DNA from: Wolfiporia cocos
Lineage: Eukaryota; Basidiomycota; Agaricomycetes; Polyporales; Phaeolaceae
Length of the DNA stretch: 64,000 nucleotides
Reading direction: 5' to 3'
Assembly: GCA_029448655.1 (NCBI GenBank)
Contig: JACCLO010000004.1
Coordinates: forward strand, 4,340,001 to 4,404,000
Shown here: in pieces, positions 1 to 10,494 of the stretch
How positions within the stretch are numbered: the stretch's first letter is position 1
Layout: each line of letters opens with the position of its first letter
Program-made: the position numbers and the translations under genes
Notes under the pieces: model-generated
Seen by the model: only the letters and a program-made list of their open reading frames with translations
Told to the model about the DNA's origin: nothing
Database searches by the model: none

Positions 1-288
1 ACGCCATTCACCCCGGAAGGTCTTCCAAATTAGTGACGATTATCACAGTATTTCCTTTGGTATACAGTGTTCTTGCCGCTGTTGATCCCACAGCTACATA
101 CCTCCGTGGCACGCGGTTTGCTTTATTTGCTCGTATGGGCAGGCACACAAGCCTTATGGTTGAGTGAGGCGTATAGGCTGGAGTTTCTGGGTCAAAATGT
201 GTTCTATTCGCTGTGGTTCAGGAGCTTGATTTATGTTGTAGGGAATTGCTGTGTACTGGCGTGCGTCGTTAATGACTATTACGCTTAG
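1..288 (+). CDS. GPI14: GPI mannosyltransferase 1 (PIG-M/GPI14), C-terminal end, partial
   Basis: This is the last part of a gene that begins outside the window. An exon at about 1-19 appears to be joined across an intron (about 20-67, GT...ACAG) to a final exon that ends at the TAG at 286-288. The final exon encodes a hydrophobic tail with two membrane segments and the motif LWLSEAYRLEFLGQNVFY, which resembles the conserved C-terminal end of PIG-M proteins. PIG-M is the ER-membrane enzyme that adds the first mannose to the GPI-anchor precursor from dolichol-phosphate-mannose. The DXD catalytic motif lies upstream and cannot be checked here. Family assignment rests on this C-terminal segment only, so it is probable rather than certain. 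Confidence 0.72.
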
Positions 289-438
289 CGGTTCTTAAGA
301 CCTCTTCAAGCATGAAGATACGTAGCAATCAGCGCTCAGCGCCGGCACTAACAGCCGCTCGTCAAAATATCATGAAATAGTACCTAGAGACCAAGTATTC
401 ATACAACCATCAGTATTCCTATGCCATGTCTAATGTGT

Positions 439-1044
439 TCAACCGTGCAGCAGTTTAGCATCGATAGCCTCTTGCGTGAAGCCCTCAGCACCTTCACGCA
501 TTTCGATGACTTTGCTCACGTCCGCCTGCATGTTTGAGAGATCAAGCACGCGCTCGTGAAGAGAAGCACATAACACTCACAGTGTTCTGGAAATCGATGA
601 ACGCACTTGCGTGTAAGGTAAGTAGTCCCATCTCGCTTGATGTCGGTGCCCAGTTGACTAGCACTAGTGGGAACGACTTCCTTCCATCGGAGTGGTTAAG
701 TTCATGCGACAGGAGCACGTAGCGCGGCGCGTTCTCGGGCAACTCTAGCAGCCATACAGATGGCCGTTCACGTTACGAGCCAGCGAAGCTAGCGATCCGG
801 CACACCTTCTGCGAGATCCTCGATGGTAATGTTGTCAAACTGCTCTACCTCCTCCATGATGAGTTTCTGCTTGTTGATTTTCACGACGAGTGCTGCGCTG
901 CCGGCATTCCGACGCGCGAATCTGAACTTCCGGAGAGAGGCCTTAAGCTCTGCTGGGATGTCGACGGTGTGAGACTACATGATCCCAATAAGAGCAGCGT
1001 TCTGAGGTTAGCCGGATATGCAGCTCTTGTGAGATATTCACCAT
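439..1044 (-). CDS. AIM7: Glia maturation factor (GMF/Aim7)-type ADF-homology protein
   Basis: Small single-domain ADF-homology protein of about 140 residues. GMF proteins bind the Arp2/3 complex, debranch actin filaments and inhibit new branch nucleation at cortical actin. Four coding exons can be assembled. Exon 1 contributes only the ATG (1042-1044). Exon 2 starts at 974 and reads SHTVDIPAELKASLRKFRF, followed by the I-T-I-E-D-L-A-E segment. Exon 3 holds LPENAPRYVLLSHEL and the core strand with LVLVNWAPTSSEMGLLTLHA. The last exon, ADVSKVIEMREG to KLLHG, ends at the TGA at 439-441. Introns have GTGAAT...TAG, GTGTGC...CTAG and GTGAGT...GCAG ends. The length and the NTADVSKVIEMR C-terminal helix match GMF rather than cofilin. 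The gene is divergent from the first MFS transporter. Confidence 0.85.
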
Positions 1045-1335
1045 GTCCAGTTAGTGACACAGGGGGGAATTGGCTGCAGCGATCGGTGACGATGAGGTGA
1101 ACGCGATGATGAAGGTGAGTTGCAGTATATGGGCGCTTGTGTGCATTAGTATTATGTGACAGATTAGATTAGATCCTTAGTCCGATTGAGTCTCACAATA
1201 TGGACGGGCCGACGAAAGTGCGCCCTTCCCTATCATGCTGACCTCCCTGGCGCAAGCGATAGCACTAACACTGCATGGTCCAGCTTGGCATCCAGTGAGA
1301 TATCTTCTGAGTCTTCAAACCGCTCAGCCGTGTCG

Positions 1336-3740
1336 ATGTCGAGAGATCAATCGCGATCTTGTTCAAGACTCCATCTGAGCGATTCTCGAGCTCACGGGTC
1401 GCGCAGCGTCTCTGCTTCGCGCCCATTTGCCCAGGACCCAAATGGGGAAGCTGACGCAGTGGTTTATTCTGACGGGCCTCTTGCAGAGAGATTGTTGAAC
1501 TCTGGAGCGGATGCATACCCGGAGAGTGCCCCGAGGGACACATCTCCGCCCCATGGCCTTTCGGGAGGCGGAACGTACGAACAAACCACGTCGTGGTGGA
1601 AGAGACCGTCGCCTTGGTGGTCAGTGCACATTTCATGGCAAGTACGAGATGCTTTAGCTTCTAACAGGTTTCTGGCTGTGATTCCTTTCGCATCACTGGC
1701 AAGAGCGGCGACTGCTGCGCCACGAGTCGAGCTCTACATTGAGCTTGTATGCGATGCCTATAAGCCTGATACTACAATTGGTCGGATCGTCCAAAGCAAT
1801 TCATTGCTGCCAATGCTGAAAGAGCATGGTATGTATCGCCGTTCTTATTTCCTCTGGGTAGGTAAATGAGATATTCGTCGCCAGACCGGTGGGATATCTG
1901 CTCGTCCGACCCAATTGTACAAGCTGCAGTAGCCAAACTGTCGCTTGCTATGACTACATCAATGGGCATACTGGGTTGTTTGACAACTGCCTGGTGGGGC
2001 TCGGTACGCAAAGCTGTTGCAAAGCCTGTCGACGTGCTAATGAGCTGTAGTTATCCGACAGATATGGTCGGACTACCATCGTCACCTGTTCCATCATCGG
2101 CCTGTTCATGGAAGATCTTGCTTTCGTACTTGTTTGCAACTTCTCTGAGCTACTGCCAGGAGGGTACTGGTCCCTGACTTTGGGACCAGTGCTGGCTGGA
2201 ATGCTGGGTGGCAAGTTATATGTATACGCTCTGAATATGTTCACCAACGCGCATGCCAGGTCTCAATGCGGTTTCGGCAGGAGCCCACGCATACATCGCC
2301 GACTGTACAGATTCTACTACACGGTACTTGACTTCTCGTAAATTCTCTATGCGTCCTGACATTCATGATAGATCACGATACTTTTCTCTGTTCATAGGAT
2401 TACTCTTCATGGGTTTCAGCTTCGGTCCGACGCTTGGAAGTATCCTGATAAGCTATACAGGGCAGCCTCTGTCCGTGTTCTATGTCGCCGCCATGCTGCA
2501 CATGCTATATGCGGTCTTTGTTTACTTCTTCGTACCGGAGTCGTTGACGACACAACAAATGTCGGAGTTCAAACGCACCTTCAAGAGTGAGATGAAGGAG
2601 CGACGAGACGCGCGATCTAAAGGCGGTCTACTAATGCAGCTTGGTAGAGCATTCGGATTTCTGAGACCGCTCGCGCTTCTTCTCCCTGGAGTAGTGGAGG
2701 AAAAAGGCTTGGGAAAGAGGAAAAGAAGTTGGAACCTGCTGTTACTCGCAGCTGGGTATGGATGCACTATTGCTCTCAAGGTCAGCCTGTCTCTTTCTTT
2801 TTCTCCAGACGTGATCAATTTACACGACCAATAGGGTGATATAACTTATGAATATCAGTATATGTCCTTGACATTCGGTTGGACTTCCGAGCAGGTGTGT
2901 GCACATCTAATGCAATACAAGCTGTAGTTTGACAAGGCATGGCGTTGAGCTTGGATACTACACGAGCGCACTGGGAGCTACACGGGCGATATATTTGACT
3001 GTCCTCCTTCCCGGTAGGTATCTGGGTTGCGCATATAATATGGCCAGCACCGGACTGAACTGTTCCTGCCGCTGAATCAGTGATCATGAAGTTGCTTCAG
3101 CCAAAGCTAGCAGCTGTGCGCCTTCCTGATGAAGCATACGACCATCCGCAAACCTCCCAGACATCCGATGCGGAACAGCCGCAAGCTCGCGCTGAGCAGG
3201 CCGCGACACCCCATTCACCGACCCTAGACCTCGCGCTGGCCCGCATCTCCATACTCATCGAAGTCGTAGCCTACATCATGATGGCGCTCGCACCTAACGG
3301 CTACGTGTTCACCGCGTATGCGGTCCTCAGCGCCCTCGGTGTCGGGTTCACGCCGGCCATCAACAGCGTCGCGTCCGCGCTGTATACGCAGAACGGCGGG
3401 AAGGAGCTTGGCAAACTCTTCGGCGCGCTGGGAGTTGTGCAGACGATATGGTACGCCCATGTTGTTACTTTACAGGCTGTGCGCGATTGATTATAACTAT
3501 TGACATGGTATAAGCTCGCAGGTGATAGGCCCTTTCCTGTTTGGGGTGACGTACATGAAGACGGTCGCTACTGCGCCCAAGGCCATCTTCGCCGTTTCTG
3601 TTGCGGCATTGACGACGTCTTTTCTATTGCTCGCTCCAATTCGGTTGCAGACGCGCTCGGGTGGCACATCGGATGTTGACTTGGAGCTAAACGAGTCCTT
3701 GCCTGACGAGCGAACGCCGCTCGTTCGAGGAGGTAGATAA
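1336..3740 (+). CDS. MFS transporter (DHA1-like), tandem copy A
   Basis: Major facilitator superfamily membrane transporter, substrate unknown. A hydrophilic Ser/Arg-rich N-terminus of roughly 95 residues precedes TM1 (FLAVIPFASLARAATAAP). The cytoplasmic loop 2-3 signature is WWGSLSDRYGRTTIV, a good MFS motif A. A central loop carries the K/R-rich EEKGLGKRKRSW segment. Introns of about 50-60 bp lie at 1620-1667, after 1830, and further on. One at 2211-2259 has a GC donor (GCAAGT). The final exon ends with DERTPLVRGGR, where E-R-T-P-L-V resembles an acidic dileucine-type vacuolar sorting signal (inference). I chose the ATG at 1336 because its N-terminus resembles copy B; an in-frame ATG at 1186 is the alternative. 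It is a close paralogue of the next gene in the same orientation, so a tandem duplication. Confidence 0.88.
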
Positions 3741-4677
3741 GATATCAAAGTCGTGGATTCCTCATGGCCCGTTATCATACTAGCAAACGTCCGATCTTCC
3801 GGCCTCCGCAAAAAAAACACCCGTCGATATTGTCACACGAACAAGAATGAGCTCTCAAGTGGAGGGCCTAGTCTCTGCTTAGTTTTTGACCTGGCCCCAC
3901 CACTTTCGCCGGCCAATTGCCCGTGAATTGGGACTCCGGTGCCGTACAAGCCGTGCTCACCTGCTCACCACCCAAATCCGGGGCCGCTTACTCATTCAGT
4001 ATTGCGTTGACCCATTTCAACTCCGCACGCTCTACATGCGCCGGCGCCGTCTGCCACGGCATCAGGTAAGTATAGGGTGTTCCTGCCTATGTCGGCGCAG
4101 CGTGCGCAGTCGGATGGATGCTGGCAGTGAAAACATGTCGGCCTCGAGGCCTATCGGACGAGCCCAGCTGTGCTCTGTGCTGCGGTCTCTCCTCGATACC
4201 CACCCGGTTTACTATGCCCAGAGGGCAACGCGCTTCGTTGATCACATTGTCGGAATCCCGCAGCTTGGAATCATGGCGTGGCTCCAGTGTTCCTCGACCT
4301 GTCATTGCTCCAGCACCGATTTGCCGTTATGATTTCATGACCTCACCGGTATTGGTCTGTCACTCTGCTTGCCATCCGGGCCCGAATGTTCGGTCTGGAC
4401 GATTGCGCATGCAATGTCTACAGCCAGAGACCAGCCTCACCAACAACCTAGGCTATACAGATCAATATCGAGATCTAAGCGAATGAGATGCGCGGCAGAA
4501 TAGCGTTTGATCGGCGCGCGGGTGCAGCGGATCTGAGTGCGGGGAGACCGAGCGATTGGTTGCTCTATCGCATTCACGATATCCGCGTGTGGGTCCCTTA
4601 CTTATGCCCTTGGCCTCCCTCATGTTCCCACTCTGAACCTGACCCCGCCACCTTCGCCTCTCGTTCTCACCCTCAGC
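3741..4677. other. Intergenic between the two MFS genes
   Basis: About 940 bases between copy A and copy B. Open frames here (for example 3886-4332 on the plus strand) show no family resemblance and no continuity with the transporters. I see no repeat or mobile element. It presumably holds the terminator of copy A and the promoter of copy B. Confidence 0.5.
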
Positions 4678-7226
4678 ATGTCGAGCACGCAGGGAGGTGT
4701 GAGGTCTTCCTCGCGTCGGCCGGCTTCGCGGCAGCGCGGATCGCGTAACCCCTCTCTCGCGTCTCTCGCACGCGTTCCTGAGGGGCCAGCGGCCCTCATA
4801 AACCCGGAGGGACAGCTCAGCAATGAGACGGCAGAGCTGCTGCATGAATTTGTGCACCCTCATAGGCACGAGTCCGAGGACACGCTGATACAGGAGGAGG
4901 TGGATGAAGTGGCCGGGGAGGGGACGCCCGAGTTCGACGGCAGCAGCGATGGCGATAATGAGGAGGCAGCTGCTACCTGGAGGGAATCATTGCCTTGGTG
5001 GAGGCGCCCTTCTCCTGTATGGTGCGTTGCATTTCTCAGATTGTAAGGGCATGCGGTTGATGCGCATACAGGTTCCTAGTATTGATTCCGCTATCGGCGA
5101 TTGCAATGTCCGCGACAATTGCACCTAAAGTCGAGATCTTCACGCGACTGGTATGCGATGTATACAAGCCAGAATACACCGTGGGACGGGATGATCCCCC
5201 AGACGAAGACCTGCTCGATCTAACGAGAATGGCATTTAACGGTATTGCGGTTGTTCCCTATGTCACCCAGGTGAAGATTGATCGATGCCGTCTTGCATAT
5301 AGGGACGTTCGAGCTTTGCGCCTCTGATCCTGTGGTCCAAAAGGCGGTGGCGAAGCTCTCGCTGATCATGATTGCCTCTATGGGATGTCTTAGCTGCTTG
5401 ACGGCGGCATGGTGGGGCTCGGTACGCCGTAGCGCAGTTCTGAGACACAGATTATAGGCTCACAGATTTGCGGATCCCGCATGACAGCTCTCCGACCGAT
5501 ATGGCCGTACGAGGGTCCTGGGCTTAGCAGCATTTGGGCTGTTAACCACAGACTTCACGTTCATTGTCACCGCCAAATTCGCTGACGTTCTGCCCGGCGG
5601 TTACTGGTTCCTGGTAATCGGTCCTATTGTGGACGGCCTATTTGGAGGTTTGTCGCGTGAACAACGCGCACATTCTGAGTGTTCATCGCGCAAACACAGG
5701 ACTCACTACTATCCTGGCTGCGATACAAGCTTACCTAGCCGATTGTACGTCGCTCGCAGCAAGGTGAGTGTTGTGCATATAGCTATATCCTCAGCTAAGC
5801 GCAAAAAATGCAGAGCACGGACATTCTCGCTATTCTTCGGGCTGTTCTTCACGGGCATGTCCATCGGGCCGACGCTCGCCTCGCTTTTCATTTCCGCCAC
5901 CGGGAATGTGCTCGCTATTTTCTACGTTGCAACCGCAATGCACATCGTGTACACAGTCCTCGTGTGGTTTGTCATACCTGAATCCCTCTCGCCCTCGCAG
6001 ACAGCCCAGGCGAAGAAGCTGCACTCCGCGGAGATAAGCCAGCGCAATGACGCACAGGCCAGGGGTGGTTGGCGCGTATCTGCGAAGAGGGTATTCGGCT
6101 TCCTGACGCCACTGGCGCTGCTCGCTCCTGTCATGAATGATGGTGCACTCAAGAAAAAGAGGCGGGACTGGAACTTATTGTTGCTGGCCGCGGGGTGTGG
6201 CTGCGTTTCCATGCTTGTCGTTAGTAACTCTGTTGTTTTCTTGCATATATGTTTCACGTCGCGAGACCTCTCCCGATAGGGTGCTATGATATCGAAGATG
6301 CAGTACATGACGGCAACATTTGGTTGGTCTTCGGAGCAAATTGGCTACTGGACCAGCATCGTCGGAGCATCGCGAGCGTTTCATCTTACCGTTCTCCTTC
6401 CCAGTAGGCCATCTTCCGAATGCTGGTTTGCCATCACGCTAATTATCTGCTGTACAGTCATCATCAAGCTTTTGCAGCCGAAGCCGCCCGCAATCCGACT
6501 CCCTGTCGAGCCTGACGAGCCTCTTGAGCCCGTGCCTGGCTCATCTGCCGTTCCTTTGCGCGCCACCTCCCCCGCGAAGGCGCGTTCGCACTCCCCCGCT
6601 AGCTCACACAACGCACAACACTTGCCTACATTCGATCTCCTCATCGCGCGCTGCTCTCTCGGACTCGAGATTATTGCGTACACCCTGATGGCATTCGCGC
6701 CAAGCGGTACGGCGTTTACCGCGTACTCCGTGATGGGTGCATTCGGCGCGGGCTTTGGACCCGCGGTGAACAGCATCGCATCAGTGCTGTATATGCGCAA
6801 TGGTGGCAAGGAGCTTGGGAAGCTCTACGGCGCGCTGGGCGTCGTCCAGGCGATCTGGCACGTTCATTCAGGTCTCCATGATGAAAGTGCATGCTGACCG
6901 TGTGTATGTTCAGCTCGCAGATCCTTGGTCCGCTGATCTACGGGATGACCTTGATCAGGACGGTGGCGACGTACCCCAAGGCGATCTTCTTCGTCTCGGT
7001 TGGCACGTTGGTGCTCTCGCTCTTGCTGCTGTCTTTCATTCGCTTGTCGCCTCCTGTGGCACCCGACGCCGAAGAGCAGGGCTCGCACGTCGGGTGCGAA
7101 GAGACTCTCGTAGATGTGCCGGAGCCGTTGATCATTATCGAGGACGCGGACGAACAGGAAGCGCGCAGGAAGAAGGCGGACGCGAAAGCCGCCGCTGTGG
7201 ATGTTATCGAAGTGTCGACACCGTGA
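4678..7226 (+). CDS. MFS transporter (DHA1-like), tandem copy B
   Basis: Second MFS transporter, same exon plan as copy A. The ATG at 4678 opens a roughly 115-residue Ser/Arg-rich then acidic N-terminus (MSSTQGGVRSSSRRPASRQR, later an EEVDEVAGEG stretch). TM1 follows across an intron (FLVLIPLSAIAMSATIAPK). Further recognisable blocks are CDVYKPEY, the TAAWWGS that leads into loop 2-3, LFFTGMSIGPTLASLF in TM5, WNLLLLAAGCG at TM7, and the TM10-11 region MRNGGKELGKLYGALGVVQ. An intron at 5648-5699 has a normal GT donor where copy A uses GC. An intron at 6858-6913 has a GC donor where copy A uses GT. The C-terminal tail after TM12 is long, acidic then basic, ends EVSTP and lacks the dileucine-like end of copy A, so the two copies may differ in location. 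Substrate unknown. Confidence 0.88.
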
Positions 7227-7468
7227 TGCGCCATCACTGCCTTTGTTCTTTACATGCACTTACTTGTTTCATCCGGCGTGTGTTTATTCTCTGTCCGGCA
7301 CTCCATACCGAATGTCTGTACATTAGGATCTCGTGTTTCTTGGCTACAACCACAAATAACTCCTGATACACATCGGGTCTCTGTAAGTACTAGTCCCAAC
7401 TACAGTGCGCTCAGCGATACAGGTACCGTATGTATATTCAACGAATAGATAACAAATAGAGATCATTG

Positions 7469-9004
7469 TTACCCTACCTGCGCATCTACGACAGGCGCTC
7501 TTGATTTCCACCAGCCCCAAAGCCCGAATCCCATTACGAAGTTGCCGATTCCGAAGCCCGCAGAGCCCGCGCCAATTAGCGTGAGGAGACACCAACAATA
7601 GCCGATTATACGGTCGAGGGTGCGTCCTGTGTACTTCTTGAGGGACGCTAATGGGTCTGGACGGGGATAGTATGTAGGAGGCAGGCGCAAGAGTGGCGGG
7701 GAGGTCACGTTGGGTGAGAGGGACGGCGGGGGAAGCAGAAGAACGGTAACAACAGGTTTCTGGACATATAGGAATAAGTGAAACGAGGAGTCTCGGTCTC
7801 GCATAGTTATGTCAACGTACGTGGTCTGAGGTGGTATATGAGGGTACCGTAGTATACAGGACGTTGGTGATGTTTGACTCCTGTGGGGTATCGGGCGAGT
7901 CAGAGTGGGTGGTGTACATGATTCTGTCTGTCCACGCCGGCGTTCGTTTGAAGCTGCCCAAGCGGTATTGACGGTCAATTATACTCGGAGGCGCGCATAT
8001 TGCCTTCACATACTCGAATTTGTCCACCTCTCCCAGCTTATACTTGTAACTGCATTTAAACCTGCAAAAGTCCCCTTCTCGGAAGCCGACGAAGATGCTG
8101 CCCTTGACATCGCGCTCGGTGTATAGCTGATCAAATTCTTTCACGGCAGGTCGCTCTACTTCGTCTGACAAAAGCCGTACGAAGTCTGTATGTGACATTG
8201 TCGCAATGGGATGCGAAGGCGGGAGGGCAAGCCGGAAGTTGAGGTCGCCAAAGAAGAACAGATGCGAGGTTGAGTAGATGGTCGTGGGCTCCTGTGACTC
8301 AGACGAAGGTACAGGAGGGAAGAGCAGCATCCCGACGATGTGGTGGTAGTCCGCGATGCGCTGCGCGAGCTTATGTTCATGTGCAGTGAGGTGGGCACAG
8401 ACGAACCTGGCCGAGAAATATATTCGAAGATCGGCGGGCGGCACAAGAGTCCTGCGTGGGTGCGACGTACGTATACACCTCGCCTGCGCCGCCGTCCGCG
8501 TCGGACACGCGGAAGCGCACCCCTACTGCGCCCTTGTTCCCCATGTATGCCGGTCCACAGCCGGTCCATTGCGTCTGCACGTCGCAGACGCGGCGCGCAA
8601 CGCCGTCGTCCCGGCCATATACGAGCAGGGCTACCCCGACGTTGACCACTTTCGCTATGAGAGAGTATCGCTCCTTGTTGGGCGCAAGTGCCTCGATTTG
8701 GGAGAGGATGAGAGCGTTTCTGCTCTCAATCACAGGGCCGGACAGGCCAGAGACTAATGAATGTAGTCAGCAATGGTAGAGGGGATTAATGAGTGTACTG
8801 CTCACGTCCGAGATGAAGCGGCAGAAGTTCCTGGAACCCTACTGCAATGATGTCCGGTGCACGCTGCGCGCATTCCTGCGCGAGAAAGGACGAGACTTGC
8901 AGCGTCGGAGCGAGCCAGTCAACCAAGTCCTGAGGCAGCCCCCTCTCTGCCTGCAAATTGGTGTTATAGGAGGCGATCTGAACAAGTAAACGATCTTGCG
9001 ACAT
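7469..9004 (-). CDS. Inositol polyphosphate 5-phosphatase, C-terminal membrane anchor (INP54-like)
   Basis: Removes the 5-phosphate of PI(4,5)P2 and related inositol lipids. Four exons join in frame, with introns at 8754-8805, about 8407-8470 and one near 7760-7811. The N-terminus reads MSQDRLLVQIASYNTNLQAE, a direct entry into the catalytic core with no SacI, SH2 or RhoGAP domain. Both family signatures are present: FFFGDLNFRL (F-x-G-D-L-N-x-R) and RTPAWTDRIMY (R-x-P-x-W-T-D-R-I). The last 60 residues contain a basic KKYTGR segment and a hydrophobic stretch (YCWCLLTLIGAGSAGFGIG) close to the C-terminus, typical of a tail anchor. Yeast Inp54 has the same layout and sits on the ER, so I infer ER attachment. 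Head-to-tail with uL3m. Confidence 0.85.
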
Positions 9005-9207
9005 CTGCGAGTGTCGGCTGTCGATTTTGCTCTCGCCGAGCTACTACCGCAGATGCGTCGGGTTGCAAGCGAGATCCCGCGAGCCCTCCACGCGAACTGC
9101 GGATCATAGTCTCGGGAAGCCCCCGGAGACTCGCTCGCTCGTCATCAGGCTTGAAACTACAGCCGAGAGGAGGGTACATAATGCAGAACAAGAGATGCGG
9201 ATACAGA

Positions 9208-10358
9208 CTACGTTCGTGGAATGAATGGACTACGGCGGTGTGTCGGCGCTTCTACGATCGCAGGCAGCTGCTGGGCCATCTCCTTCGTCCCTGCAGGGAA
9301 TGGCAAGCTCTGGATACCCTTCGGTAGTATCTTGTCCATGTCTCCCTTTGCATAGTTCACTTGAGCCACGCTGAGCATACCCTTCTTCGCGTCCCGCACC
9401 ATGACCTGAGCGTCATCCACACCGGGGACGCAACCCTTCACGAATATCAGGTCCAATGAGCTGTCGACTCGCACAACGGTTAGGTTTTGTGTCGTGATGC
9501 GCTTGTTTCCCATCCTTCCAGCCATCTTTTTGCCTGGCCATACTCGACCGGGATCCTACGCAGGCGTCAACTACAAACGAACTAAGGGTCGGTCATGGGT
9601 GCAATACCTGGTTGTTACCAATGGTACCGCCAGAACGGTGCGCGAGAGAGACACCGTGACTCGCTTTTAGACCCTTGAAGTTCCATCTCTTCATGACACC
9701 CTGGAAACCCTTTCCAATGCTGTATCGAATTGTGAGGAGAATGAGCCCATGAGGAAGCTGCCGCCACGTACGAATTTGCGATGACATCTACATATTGGCC
9801 GGGAACAAAGTGAATGGCAGAGAATGTAGTACCTGCAAGCCGTGCCATCCAGAAAGAGCTGACGGTAAAGAGCCATCGTACATACCGACTGGTACATGTG
9901 CATCAGAAGTCACTGGGAACTCCTTCACAATACGCTTCGGCCCAAGACCAGCCTTCTTGAAGTGCCCAATCATCGCCTTTGTGGTGGTCTTAGCTCGTTT
10001 GTCCGATGCAGCGACCTGGACAGCATGGTACTCCGTCTTGTCTTTCCGGACAGTTGTGACGTTCGCGGAGACTTGGCAGTTCTCGAGCTGCTGGCCGTTC
10101 TACGGATGCTCGCCCATGTAGAAGACGGCCACATACCTGAAGAACAGTGACCGGGAAACGCGCCCCGTGGTCGTCCCACATCACGGTCATCCCGCGCTTG
10201 CGCGCAATCAAGCCCGTCCGCACCGACTTTGGCGTCCATACCGGAGTGGCGGTCGTAGCAGCGTCCGGGGCAGCGGCGGCGCTGTTCGTCACGGTCGTGT
10301 GCAGGGCCCTACATAGGCAGATACGTGGTTGCTGGCGCAGGGCCCATAGTCTCAGCAT
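9208..10358 (-). CDS. MRPL9: Mitochondrial large-subunit ribosomal protein uL3m (MRPL9/MRPL3)
   Basis: uL3 homologue of the mitochondrial ribosome. The ATG at 10356-10358 starts [20 protein letters not shown], an Arg-rich, acid-poor presequence suited to mitochondrial import. uL3 landmarks follow across five exons: [59 protein letters not shown], then [14 protein letters not shown] and the [20 protein letters not shown] segment of the uL3 signature. The C-terminus ([13 protein letters not shown], ends FIPRT) is a mitochondrial-type extension. Introns are about 50-60 bp, with GT...AG ends and maintained phase at each join. The promoter is shared with the divergent Pol I factor gene starting at 10495. 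Confidence 0.92.
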
Positions 10359-10494
10359 CCTCGTAGACGAGAGAAGTGATCGAGACAACGCGCGCGGTTA
10401 GAATTATCGACGCGCCCCGTGGACTTCTGCCACCCCTGTAAATTCCGACTCTTCCGTTTCGGTTCCGTGGTCGCACTTGCTTGTAACAAATGGA

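Noticed and set aside
1186..1335. Upstream ATG of MFS copy A as the start codon
   Set aside because: It adds 50 residues not matched in copy B. The ATG at 1336 gives a start that resembles copy B's. The upstream start remains possible.
3886..4480. Plus-strand frames between the two MFS genes
   Set aside because: No recognisable domains, no intron pattern consistent with extension, and no similarity with the flanking transporters.
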